A DNA stretch of 16,205 nucleotides from Thermoplasmata archaeon (GTDB lineage Bacteria > Actinomycetota > Acidimicrobiia > Acidimicrobiales > Acidimicrobiaceae): the NCBI GenBank assembly GCA_021836665.1, contig JAKBHQ010000345.1, positions 1-16,205 of the forward strand, in the 5' to 3' direction. Shown piece by piece: positions 6,573-14,291 of this stretch. The number at the start of each line of letters is the position of its first letter. The stretch's first letter is position 1. Both the position numbers and the translations under genes were made by a program. The notes beneath the pieces are model-generated. The model was given only the letters and a program-made list of their open reading frames with translations, was not told the origin of the DNA and searched no databases.

Positions 6573-7919
6573 GTGGGAAGTTTCGTTCCGCATACTGATG
6601 CTGAAATAGCAGAAATGCTGTCGAATTTGGGTCTGCAGGAAATTGACGACCTTTACGATCACCTTCCCGACGGAGCTAGGTTCAATGGTGAACTATCGAT
6701 CCCCGTCGGCGTTTCTGAGGCCGATGTGCTGGATTTCATGGATTCACTTGCAAGAAAGAATCGCCCGACGGGCAGAGAGTTAATCTGTTTTGCCGGCGGA
6801 GGGGCTTATGATCACGATGCTTCGGCGGCTGCGATGGCGATGGCCAGTCAGTCGGCTTTTGTCACCTCTTATACGCCTTACCAGCCAGAAGTTGCCCAGG
6901 GTGTACTCCAGGCACTTTTTGAGTATCAAAGCCTCATTTCCAGGCTGAGCGGACTCGAAGTTACCAATGCATCACTCTATGACGGAGGAACGGCGCTAGT
7001 CGAGGCTGCAAATTTAGCATGTGCCCATACAGGGAGGTCCCGAGTACTGATTTCACGAGGAATTCACCCCAATTATCGGCAAATGATCAAGACATACGCT
7101 CGAGGAAGCGGCCACGAGGTAGTTGAGGTGGCCCTGAGCGGGTGCTCGACTGACCTTAGCAGTGTGAGCCTCAATGGGGCTGCTGCACTGTGCATTGGGT
7201 ACCCAAACTACTTGGGGGAGATCGAAGATTTGCAGGAGGCTAAGCGGCTTTGCGAAGTTTCCGGGGCGCTTCTAGTGGTGGTTTACGATCCGGTATCCGT
7301 CGCGTCCTTGAAATCTCCAGGTGAATTGGGCGCAGACGTGGCGGTTGCCGAAGGTCAGTCGCTTGGCGTTCCTCTCTCCTTCGGCGGCCCCTATTTGGGT
7401 CTCTTCTCGGCTAAGAGTGGGCTCGTCAGGTCAGTGCCTGGGCGACTTGTAGGCGAGACCGTCGATATGGAAGGTCGAACTTCCTACGTGACCACCCTCC
7501 GGACGAGGGAACAGGATATACGTAGGGAGAAAGCATCGTCGAACGTGTGCACAAATCAGACCCTGATAGCGATTCAGGCGGCAATCTATCTATCCTGGCT
7601 CGGAAGGTCAGGGTATGCCGAACTCTCCAGGCGCTGCTTTTCAGCAACCCGGTACCTGGCGGATGGAGTCTCTTTGATACCAGGTGTAAGGGTGTTGAAC
7701 CGGAATTTTTTTAGGGAGTTTGCGGTGGAGCTGCCAATCGACGCTGTTCTAACGGTTGAACAGATGGCTGATCGCGGTTTTTTGGCTGGGGTAGCTATCA
7801 AGGAAGGGTACGAGGAGTCGCCGTTGGAAGGGGCACTCCTTATTACAGCTACTGAGAAGCGTACCAGGATTGAAATTGATAATTATCTCCAAGCCTTGAG
7901 GGAGGTTGTGGCAAAGTGA
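6573..7919 (+). CDS. gcvPA: Glycine dehydrogenase (decarboxylating) subunit 1
   Basis: N-terminal-type half of the two-subunit P protein, which with GcvPB decarboxylates glycine and loads GcvH. Family blocks are clear: FAGGGAYDHDASAA (73-86), SYTPYQPEVAQGVLQALFEYQ (99-119), ASLYDGGTALVEA (133-145), AVAEGQSLGVPLSFGGPYLG (257-276) and a RTREQDIRREKASSNVCTNQ block (310-329). This half has a PLP-enzyme fold but lacks the PLP lysine, which is in GcvPB. Length of 448 aa is normal for the split form. The GTG start at 6573 has AGGGGG at 6561-6566 with good spacing, 30 bp after gcvT. Its last codon overlaps the gcvPB start, indicating coupled translation. Confidence 0.96.
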   Translation: MGSFVPHTDAEIAEMLSNLGLQEIDDLYDHLPDGARFNGELSIPVGVSEADVLDFMDSLARKNRPTGRELICFAGGGAYDHDASAAAMAMASQSAFVTSYTPYQPEVAQGVLQALFEYQSLISRLSGLEVTNASLYDGGTALVEAANLACAHTGRSRVLISRGIHPNYRQMIKTYARGSGHEVVEVALSGCSTDLSSVSLNGAAALCIGYPNYLGEIEDLQEAKRLCEVSGALLVVVYDPVSVASLKSPGELGADVAVAEGQSLGVPLSFGGPYLGLFSAKSGLVRSVPGRLVGETVDMEGRTSYVTTLRTREQDIRREKASSNVCTNQTLIAIQAAIYLSWLGRSGYAELSRRCFSATRYLADGVSLIPGVRVLNRNFFREFAVELPIDAVLTVEQMADRGFLAGVAIKEGYEESPLEGALLITATEKRTRIEIDNYLQALREVVAK

Positions 7920-9433
7920 CTGAACATTTTGACCTACCTGGAGGCGGTGTAGCCTCGTCGTCACCTCTGGTTGGCTCGGGTACTGAACCAACGATATTCG
8001 AATTTTCGGTCCCGGGCCGCAAATCATCGTCCTTTAGGAATTCAGGGGTCGACATCCTGGACCCTGCTTCGGTTCTCGATTCAAATTTTTTGCGTTCAAC
8101 AGAAGTTGAACTTCCTGAGGTTTCGGAACGAGACTTAGTTGGCCACTTCACCAGGCTCGCTTCGAGACAATATAGTGTCGACCTTGGGGCCTATCCTTTA
8201 GGGTCGTGCACCATGAAGTACAATCCCAAGTTTGCGGACAATGTAGCCGGCATGCCAGGCCTGAGTGCCGTTCATCCTGCTTCACCAACAGGTCTAATCC
8301 AAGGATGGTTAGAGCTCCTCGTGATGGCAGAAGAGTACCTTTGCGAGATTACTGGTATGAAGGCGGCGACATTTCAGCCAGCCGCAGGAGCGGCGGGTGA
8401 ATTGACGGGGCTGTTGTTAATTAGAGCCTTTCTCGAGCACACTGGTTCAAAAGCCAACAGAATTATCATTCCTGACTCCTCTCATGGAACCAACCCGGCG
8501 TCAGTGACCCTTGGCGGTTTTGAAGTCCTAACCGTGCCGAGTGATGAGGATGGGTTGGTCGATATTGAAGCGCTAGCCAAGATACTCGATGACGGTGTCG
8601 CCGGAATGATGATGACTAATCCGAACACCTTGGGGCTCTTTGAGGTAAAGATTACGGAAATTGCAAGGATGGTTCACGAGGTTGGCGGCCTCATGTATTA
8701 CGACGGCGCTAACCTCAATGCAATTCTCGGCATTTCGCGACCTGGAGACATGGGGTTTGACGTCGTTCACTCAAACCTCCATAAGACATTTGCAACACCT
8801 CACGGCGGCGGAGGTCCGGGGTCTGGTCCGGTGGCCGTGTCTAGTGCTCTGGCCGACTTTCTGCCTGGGCCCAAAGCGTGTCGGCTCAACGATGGTGAGG
8901 GTAAGTTCGGTTGGGAAGTACCACCACTATCCATAGGTAGGGTTCATTCCCACTTTGGCAATGCCCTGGTGGTAGCCAGAGCCCTGGCATACATGATTTT
9001 TAACGGTTCCGATGGGCTCAAGATGGCGAGTGATTTGGCGGTTCTTAATGCCAATTGGCTAAAAGCTTCGATTGATGACTATTACGAGATCCCCTTTAAT
9101 GGCGTGTGCATGCATGAATTTGTCGCATCAGCTCGCCAGATCAAAAAGGATACTGGGATAAGGGGATTGGACATTGCGAAGTCACTTTTCGAAAGGGGCT
9201 TTCACTCTCCCACGGTCTATTTCCCCCTAATAGTTGAAGAGGCGCTAATGATTGAGCCTACCGAGACAGAGTCACCTCAGACCGTTAGAGCTCTGGCGGA
9301 TGCATTGATCGACATTGCCAAGCTGGCTCGCGATCCTGAGTCGAAGGGGGCCCTGCACGATGCGCCCACTACAACCCCGGTGCGGAGGCTGGACGAGGCA
9401 CGGGCCGCTCGAAACCCAAAACTTGTGTTTTGA
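7916..9433 (+). CDS. gcvPB: Glycine dehydrogenase (decarboxylating) subunit 2
   Basis: PLP-binding half of the P protein. The cofactor lysine is K290 in HSNLHKTFATPHGGGGPGSG (285-304). Other family blocks include LGSCTMKYNPK (95-105), FQPAAGAAGELTGLL (153-167), SSHGTNPASV (188-197), MTNPNTLGLFE (233-243), YYDGANLNAI (261-270) and the C-terminal HDAPTTTPVRRLDEARAARNP. Length of 505 aa is normal. The GTG start at 7916 overlaps the gcvPA stop by 4 bp (GTGA), and GGGAGG at 7900-7905 serves as ribosome site. Together with gcvT and the distant gcvH this completes the P, T and H proteins; lpd must lie elsewhere. The first 35 residues (Gly/Ser-rich) are a less typical extension, and a later start cannot be excluded. 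Confidence 0.97.
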   Translation: MTEHFDLPGGGVASSSPLVGSGTEPTIFEFSVPGRKSSSFRNSGVDILDPASVLDSNFLRSTEVELPEVSERDLVGHFTRLASRQYSVDLGAYPLGSCTMKYNPKFADNVAGMPGLSAVHPASPTGLIQGWLELLVMAEEYLCEITGMKAATFQPAAGAAGELTGLLLIRAFLEHTGSKANRIIIPDSSHGTNPASVTLGGFEVLTVPSDEDGLVDIEALAKILDDGVAGMMMTNPNTLGLFEVKITEIARMVHEVGGLMYYDGANLNAILGISRPGDMGFDVVHSNLHKTFATPHGGGGPGSGPVAVSSALADFLPGPKACRLNDGEGKFGWEVPPLSIGRVHSHFGNALVVARALAYMIFNGSDGLKMASDLAVLNANWLKASIDDYYEIPFNGVCMHEFVASARQIKKDTGIRGLDIAKSLFERGFHSPTVYFPLIVEEALMIEPTETESPQTVRALADALIDIAKLARDPESKGALHDAPTTTPVRRLDEARAARNPKLVF

Positions 9434-9513
9434 TCGCTACTCTATTAAATCAACTGGAAGGTATTCAAGCAGCTATAACCCTAGAAATTTCACAATTTCA
9501 TATATAGCGTCGT

Positions 9514-9566
9514 CGGACAAGTTCCTTGGAGTGTCCGTCCTTAGGGTCCTGCCCTGGCACTAGGGC
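9514..9566 (+). terminator. Possible paired hairpins after gcvPB
   Basis: CGGACA (9514-9519) pairs with TGTCCG (9532-9537), and GCCCT (9551-9555) pairs with AGGGC (9562-9566). They lie 80-130 bp beyond the gcvPB stop. No U-tract follows either stem. They are the best candidates for a transcript end in this gap, but weak. Confidence 0.25.
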
Positions 9567-9669
9567 GCATTATGGAGTTTTCAGATATCCCTTATTTAGC
9601 GAAATAGCAATATATTTGTCTGTAGTTTGTTTCTATTAGCGTCGCTTTAGCCCAACTGGAGGCTTATTT

Positions 9670-11313
9670 ATGGAAAAAGGTAGCAGCGAAGACGGAAAAG
9701 GTGGCGCTCCGGCGGCGACCTTGGATCTCATTTCAAAGAGTTACAGGGACATGACCCGAGCGGCACTGGGATTCGCAGAAAATGCCTTGACCGAATATGT
9801 GGATTTCACTAAGAAGCTTGGTTCGGCAAAAAGGCCGGATGAAAAGGATGAAAAGTCGAAGATCTTCAAAGATCCAGCCTGGGATAATAATCCTGCGTTT
9901 TCGGCAACTAAGGAATCTTACCTACAGCTGCGCAAGGCGGCAGAGAAGGCCGTCGAGGAGGCGGACCTTGACCAGGCGGCGCGGAGAAAAGCTGAACTCT
10001 CGGTAAAACTCTACTTCGATGCTCTTGCCCCAACTAATTTCTTCTTCACTAACCCGGCTGCCATTCGAAAGGCTTTTGAAACCGGTGGACTGAGCGTGGT
10101 CGCTGGTGTGCGCAATTTTATCGATGATTTGCTCAATAATAAAGGTATGCCTCGGCAGGTGGATGCCAGCCCATTTGAAGTAGGTGTAAATCTGGCGTGT
10201 ACGCCTTCAAAGGTAATATTTCGAAATGAACTCATCGAACTGCTTCAATATATCCCACAGACTGAGACCGTTCATTCAAACCCCCTGCTTACTAGCCCAC
10301 CATGGATAAACAAGTACTACATCATGGACCTCGCTCCTGACAGGAGTTTCATCGAGTGGGCCGTCAAAAACGGACACAGTACCTTTGCAATTAGCTACCG
10401 TAACCCTACGAAGGAGATGGCCGACTTCGCAATGACCGATTACCTCGAGAGGGGCTTTTTAGCAGCTCTGGACGTAGTCTCTGAGGTCACCGGGTCAGAA
10501 GTGGTTGACGTTGCTTCGCTATGTCTCGGTGGTACCTTGACAATGGCCGCCGCCGCTTACCTCAGTTCCAAGGGACAGGGAAGTCGGATCGGTAACATAA
10601 CGCTGCTAAATACCATGGTAGATTTCTCGGATCCAGGCTCACTGGGTGCTTTTACGGACGAGGAGTCGGTCGAAGACCTAGAGAAATCAATGCTAGACAA
10701 GGGCTATTTGGATAAAGACTCCATGGCTAGGACCTTCGACTTTCTTCGTCCTGCGGACATGATTTTCAACTATGTTGGGCCAAACTGGTTGATGGGGGAG
10801 AAGCCACCGGCTTTTGATGTTCTAGTTTGGAATTCGGACTCTACTAGGATGCCGGCGAAAATGCACAGTGAGTATTTGCGCTCCTGTTACATCGAAAATC
10901 GTCTGGCAAAGGGGAAGATGAAGCTTGCCGATACGGTGCTAAACGTGAAGGACGTTAAAAGCCCTTGTTATATCCTTTCGGCACAGAATGACCATATTGT
11001 CCCTTGGAAGTCTGCATATAAAACTAACCACCTGACTTCAGGTGAGACCCGCTATGTCCTTAGCAACGGCGGCCATATAGCCGGGGTAGTCAATCCGCCG
11101 AGCGCAAAGGCTTGGTACCTCGTTGGAGATGAGTCGGTTAAAGACCCCGCTAAGTGGATTGAGGGAGCTCAAAAGGTAAATGGATCTTGGTGGCAAGACT
11201 GGGCTGAGTGGAGTAGCACTAGATCGGGCAGTCAAGTAACACCGCCACCCGTTGGGTCTAAAAAACACCCGGCCCTTTGCGATGGACCGGGCGAGTACGT
11301 CAAAGAGGCTTAG
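9670..11313 (+). CDS. phaC: Poly(3-hydroxyalkanoate) synthase
   Basis: Polymerises hydroxyacyl-CoA into PHA storage granules. The alpha/beta-hydrolase core has the catalytic triad C285 (in SLCLGG, 283-288), D441 (in QNDHIVPW) and H469 (in NGGHIAGVVNPP). Other family blocks: TSPPWINKYYIMDL (208-221), ISYRNPTKE (241-249), DYLERGFLAALD (257-268), PPAFDVLVWNSDSTRMP (379-395) and GSWWQDWAEW (505-514). The usual lipase-like box is G-x-C-x-G; here the first glycine is S283. The N-terminal 110 residues are charged and partly coiled. Length of 547 aa suits class I/II enzymes; subclass is unclear. ATG 9670 follows GGAGG (9658-9662) with 7-bp spacing. It appears monocistronic, ending in the 11321 hairpin. 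No phasin, phaA or phaB lies nearby. Confidence 0.95.
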   Translation: MEKGSSEDGKGGAPAATLDLISKSYRDMTRAALGFAENALTEYVDFTKKLGSAKRPDEKDEKSKIFKDPAWDNNPAFSATKESYLQLRKAAEKAVEEADLDQAARRKAELSVKLYFDALAPTNFFFTNPAAIRKAFETGGLSVVAGVRNFIDDLLNNKGMPRQVDASPFEVGVNLACTPSKVIFRNELIELLQYIPQTETVHSNPLLTSPPWINKYYIMDLAPDRSFIEWAVKNGHSTFAISYRNPTKEMADFAMTDYLERGFLAALDVVSEVTGSEVVDVASLCLGGTLTMAAAAYLSSKGQGSRIGNITLLNTMVDFSDPGSLGAFTDEESVEDLEKSMLDKGYLDKDSMARTFDFLRPADMIFNYVGPNWLMGEKPPAFDVLVWNSDSTRMPAKMHSEYLRSCYIENRLAKGKMKLADTVLNVKDVKSPCYILSAQNDHIVPWKSAYKTNHLTSGETRYVLSNGGHIAGVVNPPSAKAWYLVGDESVKDPAKWIEGAQKVNGSWWQDWAEWSSTRSGSQVTPPPVGSKKHPALCDGPGEYVKEA

Positions 11314-11320
11314 TATCGAA

Positions 11321-11361
11321 CAACCCGAATGAGGAGAAATTAAGTCCCCTCATTCGGGTTG
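11321..11361 (+). terminator. Strong hairpin between convergent phaC and psiE-like genes
   Basis: CAACCCGAATGAGG (11321-11334) is perfectly complementary to CCTCATTCGGGTTG (11348-11361), 14 uninterrupted pairs around a 13-nt loop, starting 8 bp after the phaC stop. No U-tract follows on +, and on - the following bases are also mixed. It sits between convergent genes and could stop transcription from both sides, like the U-less hairpins proposed for actinobacteria. Confidence 0.75.
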
Positions 11362-11472
11362 CCGATGCTGATTGTAAAGTTTCTAATATGGTGTCACCAG
11401 CGCATTTCAAAGCGGACTAACTTCGCCTTAAAATGGCACAGAAGGGAAGATCTGTTCGGCTAAAGTTGGCTT

Positions 11473-11997
11473 TCAGTAGATCTCAAGCGGTTCATGGCTC
11501 GTTTCGACGCTCTTTTTTGGAGGGTCCATTCTTCTCGACAGGACCAAAGCTAACGTTAAGATTATTACCACTGCGGCATCGACGCCGAGTTCGATTATTC
11601 CTCGATTGAAGAGAGAACTCGGTTCATTCTGTGATGCAGAGAGTTGTGCCCCAATTACCAATATCCGTCGTACTGAAGAAATTATACCAATTATAAGGAA
11701 GCTTTTTAGCTGAAACCCACCCTTGGACAGGTGTGTAGCTACGGTACCGAGTAGTTCCATCAGGATGATTACGAATAGGGCATCATTGAGTATTGTGGTG
11801 AGCTGAAAGGTGACTTCAGTGTTAAACCTCACCCCTACAATGTCGTGCAAGGAGCCGATAACTGTGTAGGCGGCCATAACTACCAGTAAGACTCCGACTA
11901 TTACGTATACGATCTTCTCGATATAGCTGAGAATCTCTCCGGCGGTTTTGTGTGGTGTGGATGACTTCACACCTCCAGGATAAGGCGCCTCGTGCAA
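11473..11997 (-). CDS. PsiE-like membrane protein
   Basis: Small integral membrane protein of the phosphate-starvation-inducible PsiE family; its molecular function is not established. Four hydrophobic segments are visible at about 28-50, 68-88, 98-118 and 135-154. Family-like features are the acidic residue in the second helix (LMELLGTV, E81) and the SVRRILVIGAQ block after the third (R110-R111). The tail is short and charged. TTG at 11997 is the most upstream start, since an in-frame stop lies two codons before it. There is no good ribosome site, and a GTG at codon 10 (with GGAGGT too close) is an alternative. The start lies inside a 19-bp duplication shared with the divergent eamA leader. 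Family assignment is moderately confident. Confidence 0.72.
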   Translation of the reverse strand: MHEAPYPGGVKSSTPHKTAGEILSYIEKIVYVIVGVLLVVMAAYTVIGSLHDIVGVRFNTEVTFQLTTILNDALFVIILMELLGTVATHLSKGGFQLKSFLIIGIISSVRRILVIGAQLSASQNEPSSLFNRGIIELGVDAAVVIILTLALVLSRRMDPPKKSVETSHEPLEIY

Positions 11998-12032
11998 TTC
12001 TCATCAACTTTGACAATTCTCATCAACTTTGA
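11995..12032. repeat. Perfect 19-bp tandem duplication in the psiE/eamA divergent region
   Basis: CAATTCTCATCAACTTTGA occurs twice head-to-tail (11995-12013 and 12014-12032) without a mismatch. The left copy contains the psiE-like start codon on the minus strand. The junction of the copies creates a consensus -35 hexamer TTGACA (12010-12015) reading toward eamA. Absence of divergence suggests either a recent slippage event or selection on a paired binding site. Confidence 0.85.
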
Positions 12033-12039
12033 CTATTTG
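12010..12039 (+). promoter_or_regulatory. Possible eamA promoter formed at the repeat junction
   Basis: TTGACA (12010-12015) matches the sigma-70 -35 consensus exactly. A TATTTG candidate -10 follows at 12034-12039 with an 18-bp spacer, matching only half the consensus. A start near 12046 would give a very short leader reaching the AAGGAG ribosome site. This is a prediction only. Confidence 0.3.
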
Positions 12040-12059
12040 GTACTAAGGAGTAACAGAAA

Positions 12060-12956
12060 TTGACCCTGGCTGACAGGCGCCAAGCACGGTCACTACCCGC
12101 TCTGGTCCTGCTCTTGCTGGTAGCTCTGGTCTGGGGGGCCACCTTCTCACTGACAAAGGATGCACTTGTACATACTTCGGCGGAGTCGTTTCTCTTTTTA
12201 CGCTTCGCCTTAGCGACGCTGGCAATGGCGCCAATGATCCGCTTCGCAAATCCATCCCGAGCGCGATTGCCGACAAAGAATGAACTGGTGGCTGGTGGCG
12301 TGCTCGGATTGTTGATGTGGGCGGGCTATGAACTTCAGACCGTTGGATTGAACAGCATTTCGGCATCGTTATCTGGCCTTCTTACCGGTCTTTCGGTAGT
12401 AATGGTTCCCTATATTTCACTTTTGTTCCATCGTAAGGTTAGGACGAACGCGATAGTCGCCACATTTCTCGCCCTGGCTGGGACTGCATTGATATCCGGT
12501 TTCGGAAGGATTAATTTTGGAATTGGAGCTTGGCTCACTATTGGTTGTGCGATAAGTTTCGCTTTGCAAATTTCGGTAACCGATGCTGTTATCTCTAGAT
12601 GCAACTCAGTTCGGTTGGTCTTCGTTGAGCTAGGCGTCGTCAGCATTCTTAGTCTGATCTCGCTACTATTCTCCTCCCGAGGGTCGTCAGGGATGGTCAT
12701 GTCGCAACTAGCCGACATTCGATTCTCGATAGTGGCTACCGGGGTTGTCGTAAATGCTCTTGCTGCGACGACATTTGCATTTTTGGCCCAGGCCTTTGCT
12801 CAAAGGAGGCTTCCTCCAACCGAGGTTGGTGTAGTTCTGGCCCTCGAGCCTGGCTTTGCGGTAGTTGTAGCTACGTTTCTTGGGGCGCCGATCACCATTG
12901 CTGAGGCACTTGGAGGGGTTTTGATCGTGATCGGTGTTGCCTGGGCGGCGATTTAG
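12060..12956 (+). CDS. EamA/DMT-superfamily transporter
   Basis: Inner-membrane transporter of the drug/metabolite superfamily, probably exporting a metabolite or amino acid; substrate cannot be read from sequence. Two EamA repeats are visible (about 13-147 and 155-297), together ten hydrophobic helices. The typical motifs VWGATFSLTKDAL (24-36) and FLFLRFALATLAM (44-56) are in repeat one, and GVVLALEPGFAVVVATFLG (257-275) in repeat two. Length of 298 aa is standard. The TTG start at 12060 follows AAGGAG (12045-12050) with 9-bp spacing. It is divergent from the psiE-like gene with only 62 bp between, largely occupied by the 19-bp duplication, so both may share control. Confidence 0.88.
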   Translation: MTLADRRQARSLPALVLLLLVALVWGATFSLTKDALVHTSAESFLFLRFALATLAMAPMIRFANPSRARLPTKNELVAGGVLGLLMWAGYELQTVGLNSISASLSGLLTGLSVVMVPYISLLFHRKVRTNAIVATFLALAGTALISGFGRINFGIGAWLTIGCAISFALQISVTDAVISRCNSVRLVFVELGVVSILSLISLLFSSRGSSGMVMSQLADIRFSIVATGVVVNALAATTFAFLAQAFAQRRLPPTEVGVVLALEPGFAVVVATFLGAPITIAEALGGVLIVIGVAWAAI

Positions 12957-13014
12957 TTATTAAACTTACGACCCCGGAGCATTCCTGAAGAAATGCTGAA
13001 GATGGGCTAAAATT

Positions 13015-13088
13015 AGGGACTTATAGCAGTTGCCAAAAAGCTCAAATAGGGTCTCAAGTCACAAGTTGGCAATTTATAGCGGGTCCCT
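13015..13088 (+). promoter_or_regulatory. Nested inverted repeats, candidate structured leader
   Basis: AGGGAC (13015-13020) pairs with GTCCCT (13083-13088), extendable by wobbles. Inside it, TTGCCAA (13030-13036) pairs with TTGGCAA (13066-13072). Between the two stems the same TTATAGC heptamer stands on each side (13021-13027 and 13074-13080), giving a symmetric internal loop. The unit lies about 90 bp upstream of the SRPBCC gene. No known RNA family is recognised; it could be a leader element, a small RNA or an operator. Confidence 0.4.
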
Positions 13089-13137
13089 GTAGCACCAAAG
13101 GGGGGTTATCGATTAACATCAAGATTGGGACTCGATT

Positions 13138-13160
13138 GCATCGGAGTTTACAACCGATGC
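13138..13160 (+). promoter_or_regulatory. Hairpin 16 bp before the SRPBCC gene start
   Basis: GCATCGG (13138-13144) pairs perfectly with CCGATGC (13154-13160), seven pairs around a 9-nt loop, ending 16 bp before the ATG at 13177. No strong ribosome site lies between, so the hairpin may mark an operator or influence translation. Confidence 0.35.
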
Positions 13161-13176
13161 CAGCACAGTTGGGCAG

Positions 13177-13746
13177 ATGTCCATGGAAGCGTTTCAAGTA
13201 GAGAAGTCGGAGGCCTCCTGGCCAAGGCAGCACGAGGTAGCTAAGGGTAAGGGAACCCAGCGGCCGGTAGCTTCGCGCTTTGTAAGGGATTTTGTCGAAT
13301 TGGATGCGCCTTACGAGGTAGCGAAGAGGGCCTTTTTTGATGGAGGAACTTCTTGGCTGTCACCGATCGCCACCGACGCTGAGATGGACGGTGAACGTCT
13401 CAGGGTTCGAGTCGGGGTAGGGGACAGTGAGACCGTTCTGTCCAAGGAAGTGCAGCTTGTAGTCTCCGAGCCGAGGGAGCGCAAGGGTGAACTCGTAGTT
13501 AGCCTTCGATGGGAGGCTGCGCAGGGTGCCTGGTTATTCCCGCGTCTTGACGCTGACCTCGGATTGGCTCCCATAGGTGATGGAGTATGCCAGTTGTGGT
13601 TGGACGGAACGTATAAGCCACCACTAGGGAGGACTGGGCAGATACTTGATCAGACGCTCCTCCATAGAGTAGCTGAGTCCACGATTAGGTGTTTTCTCGT
13701 AGGGATAGCCAACACTCTTGAAAGGCTAGCCAAAGAGGGCTCTTGA
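13177..13746 (+). CDS. Probable SRPBCC/START-like protein
   Basis: Likely a lipid- or ligand-binding fold protein, function unknown. The clue is the pattern of the central and C-terminal parts: FVELDAPYEVAKRAFFD (39-55) as the opening strand and helix, a run of beta-like segments (72-146), then GTYKPPLGRTGQILDQTLLHRVAESTIRCFLVGIANTLERL. This last block resembles the YxPPxG...D...hRvA..tir.FL ending of SRPBCC proteins. The first 30 residues look unstructured. No cysteine or metal motif stands out. ATG 13177 is followed by another in-frame ATG at 13183; neither has a clear ribosome site. It appears to stand alone between eamA and pyk. The fold assignment rests on pattern memory and should be treated as tentative; that it is a real gene is more certain. 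Confidence 0.6.
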   Translation: MSMEAFQVEKSEASWPRQHEVAKGKGTQRPVASRFVRDFVELDAPYEVAKRAFFDGGTSWLSPIATDAEMDGERLRVRVGVGDSETVLSKEVQLVVSEPRERKGELVVSLRWEAAQGAWLFPRLDADLGLAPIGDGVCQLWLDGTYKPPLGRTGQILDQTLLHRVAESTIRCFLVGIANTLERLAKEGS

Positions 13747-14291
13747 GGCGGGTAATTCCCTCGAGATCATGACGCTACGGCCCTTTCGGGGCACTGTCTG
13801 GCGATTCGAGGCGGGCCTAGGCTTTTGTGTATATCCTTTTTGTGGACCGTCTTGCGACCCCTATAGATTTCTAGTAGCTTCCCGGACTTGTACTTCCTGT
13901 TTTTGATCGGCGGCGTGGTTCGCTCGCCTAACCAGGGTGGTTCGACCATAGGGAACTCAAGTACTCCGAATTTCGATGTAGGCAATGGGGCAAGTTACTT
14001 CCGGTCGGTGGGCAAAGTCCATTTTTTGTCATTTCCAACGCCGAACTTATTCTCGATGGGTGAAGCGGTCGATTATTGGTCTTCTTGATGAACTGAGCGA
14101 TATATCCTGGGCGATTTTGAAATCGTAGTTGAAGTAAGACAATCGTGTGCAAAATGATTGATTCCGTCAGTAAAAGTTTGGTATTTATGCACCTTGTGGT
14201 CCTAGGCTCATAGTTATTGTTTAGCGGTTTGCTTTCGAAGGATCGCTTTAGGTTGGCAGGTGACTTCGAGAGCAGGAGGGGTGAATTTCTT
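13747..14291. other. 545-bp intergenic region before pyk
   Basis: No gene is supported. CCTCGA (13759-13764) pairs with TCGAGG (13806-13811), enclosing GCCC-TTTCG-GGGC (13780-13792), a possible terminator for the SRPBCC gene. GTGGTTCG is repeated 22 bp apart (13915 and 13937). CGATTT-TG-AAATCG (14112-14125) is a 14-bp near-palindrome, a candidate operator about 167 bp before the pyk start. Open frames at 13767-13985 (-) and 13888-14088 (+) give unlikely proteins. No clear promoter hexamers were identified. Confidence 0.45.

Noticed and set aside
13911..13952. tRNA-like GGTTCGA segment
   Set aside because: It resembles a T-loop, but no matching T-stem, anticodon arm or acceptor stem can be built around it.
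13767..14088. Open frames before pyk on both strands (13767-13985 minus, 13888-14088 plus)
   Set aside because: No ribosome sites, biased low-plausibility composition, and no domain.
14217..14291. 25-residue N-terminal extension of pyruvate kinase
   Set aside because: Family N-termini begin right at R-x-T-K, and the strong AGGAGGGG lies inside the extension, serving TTG 14292.
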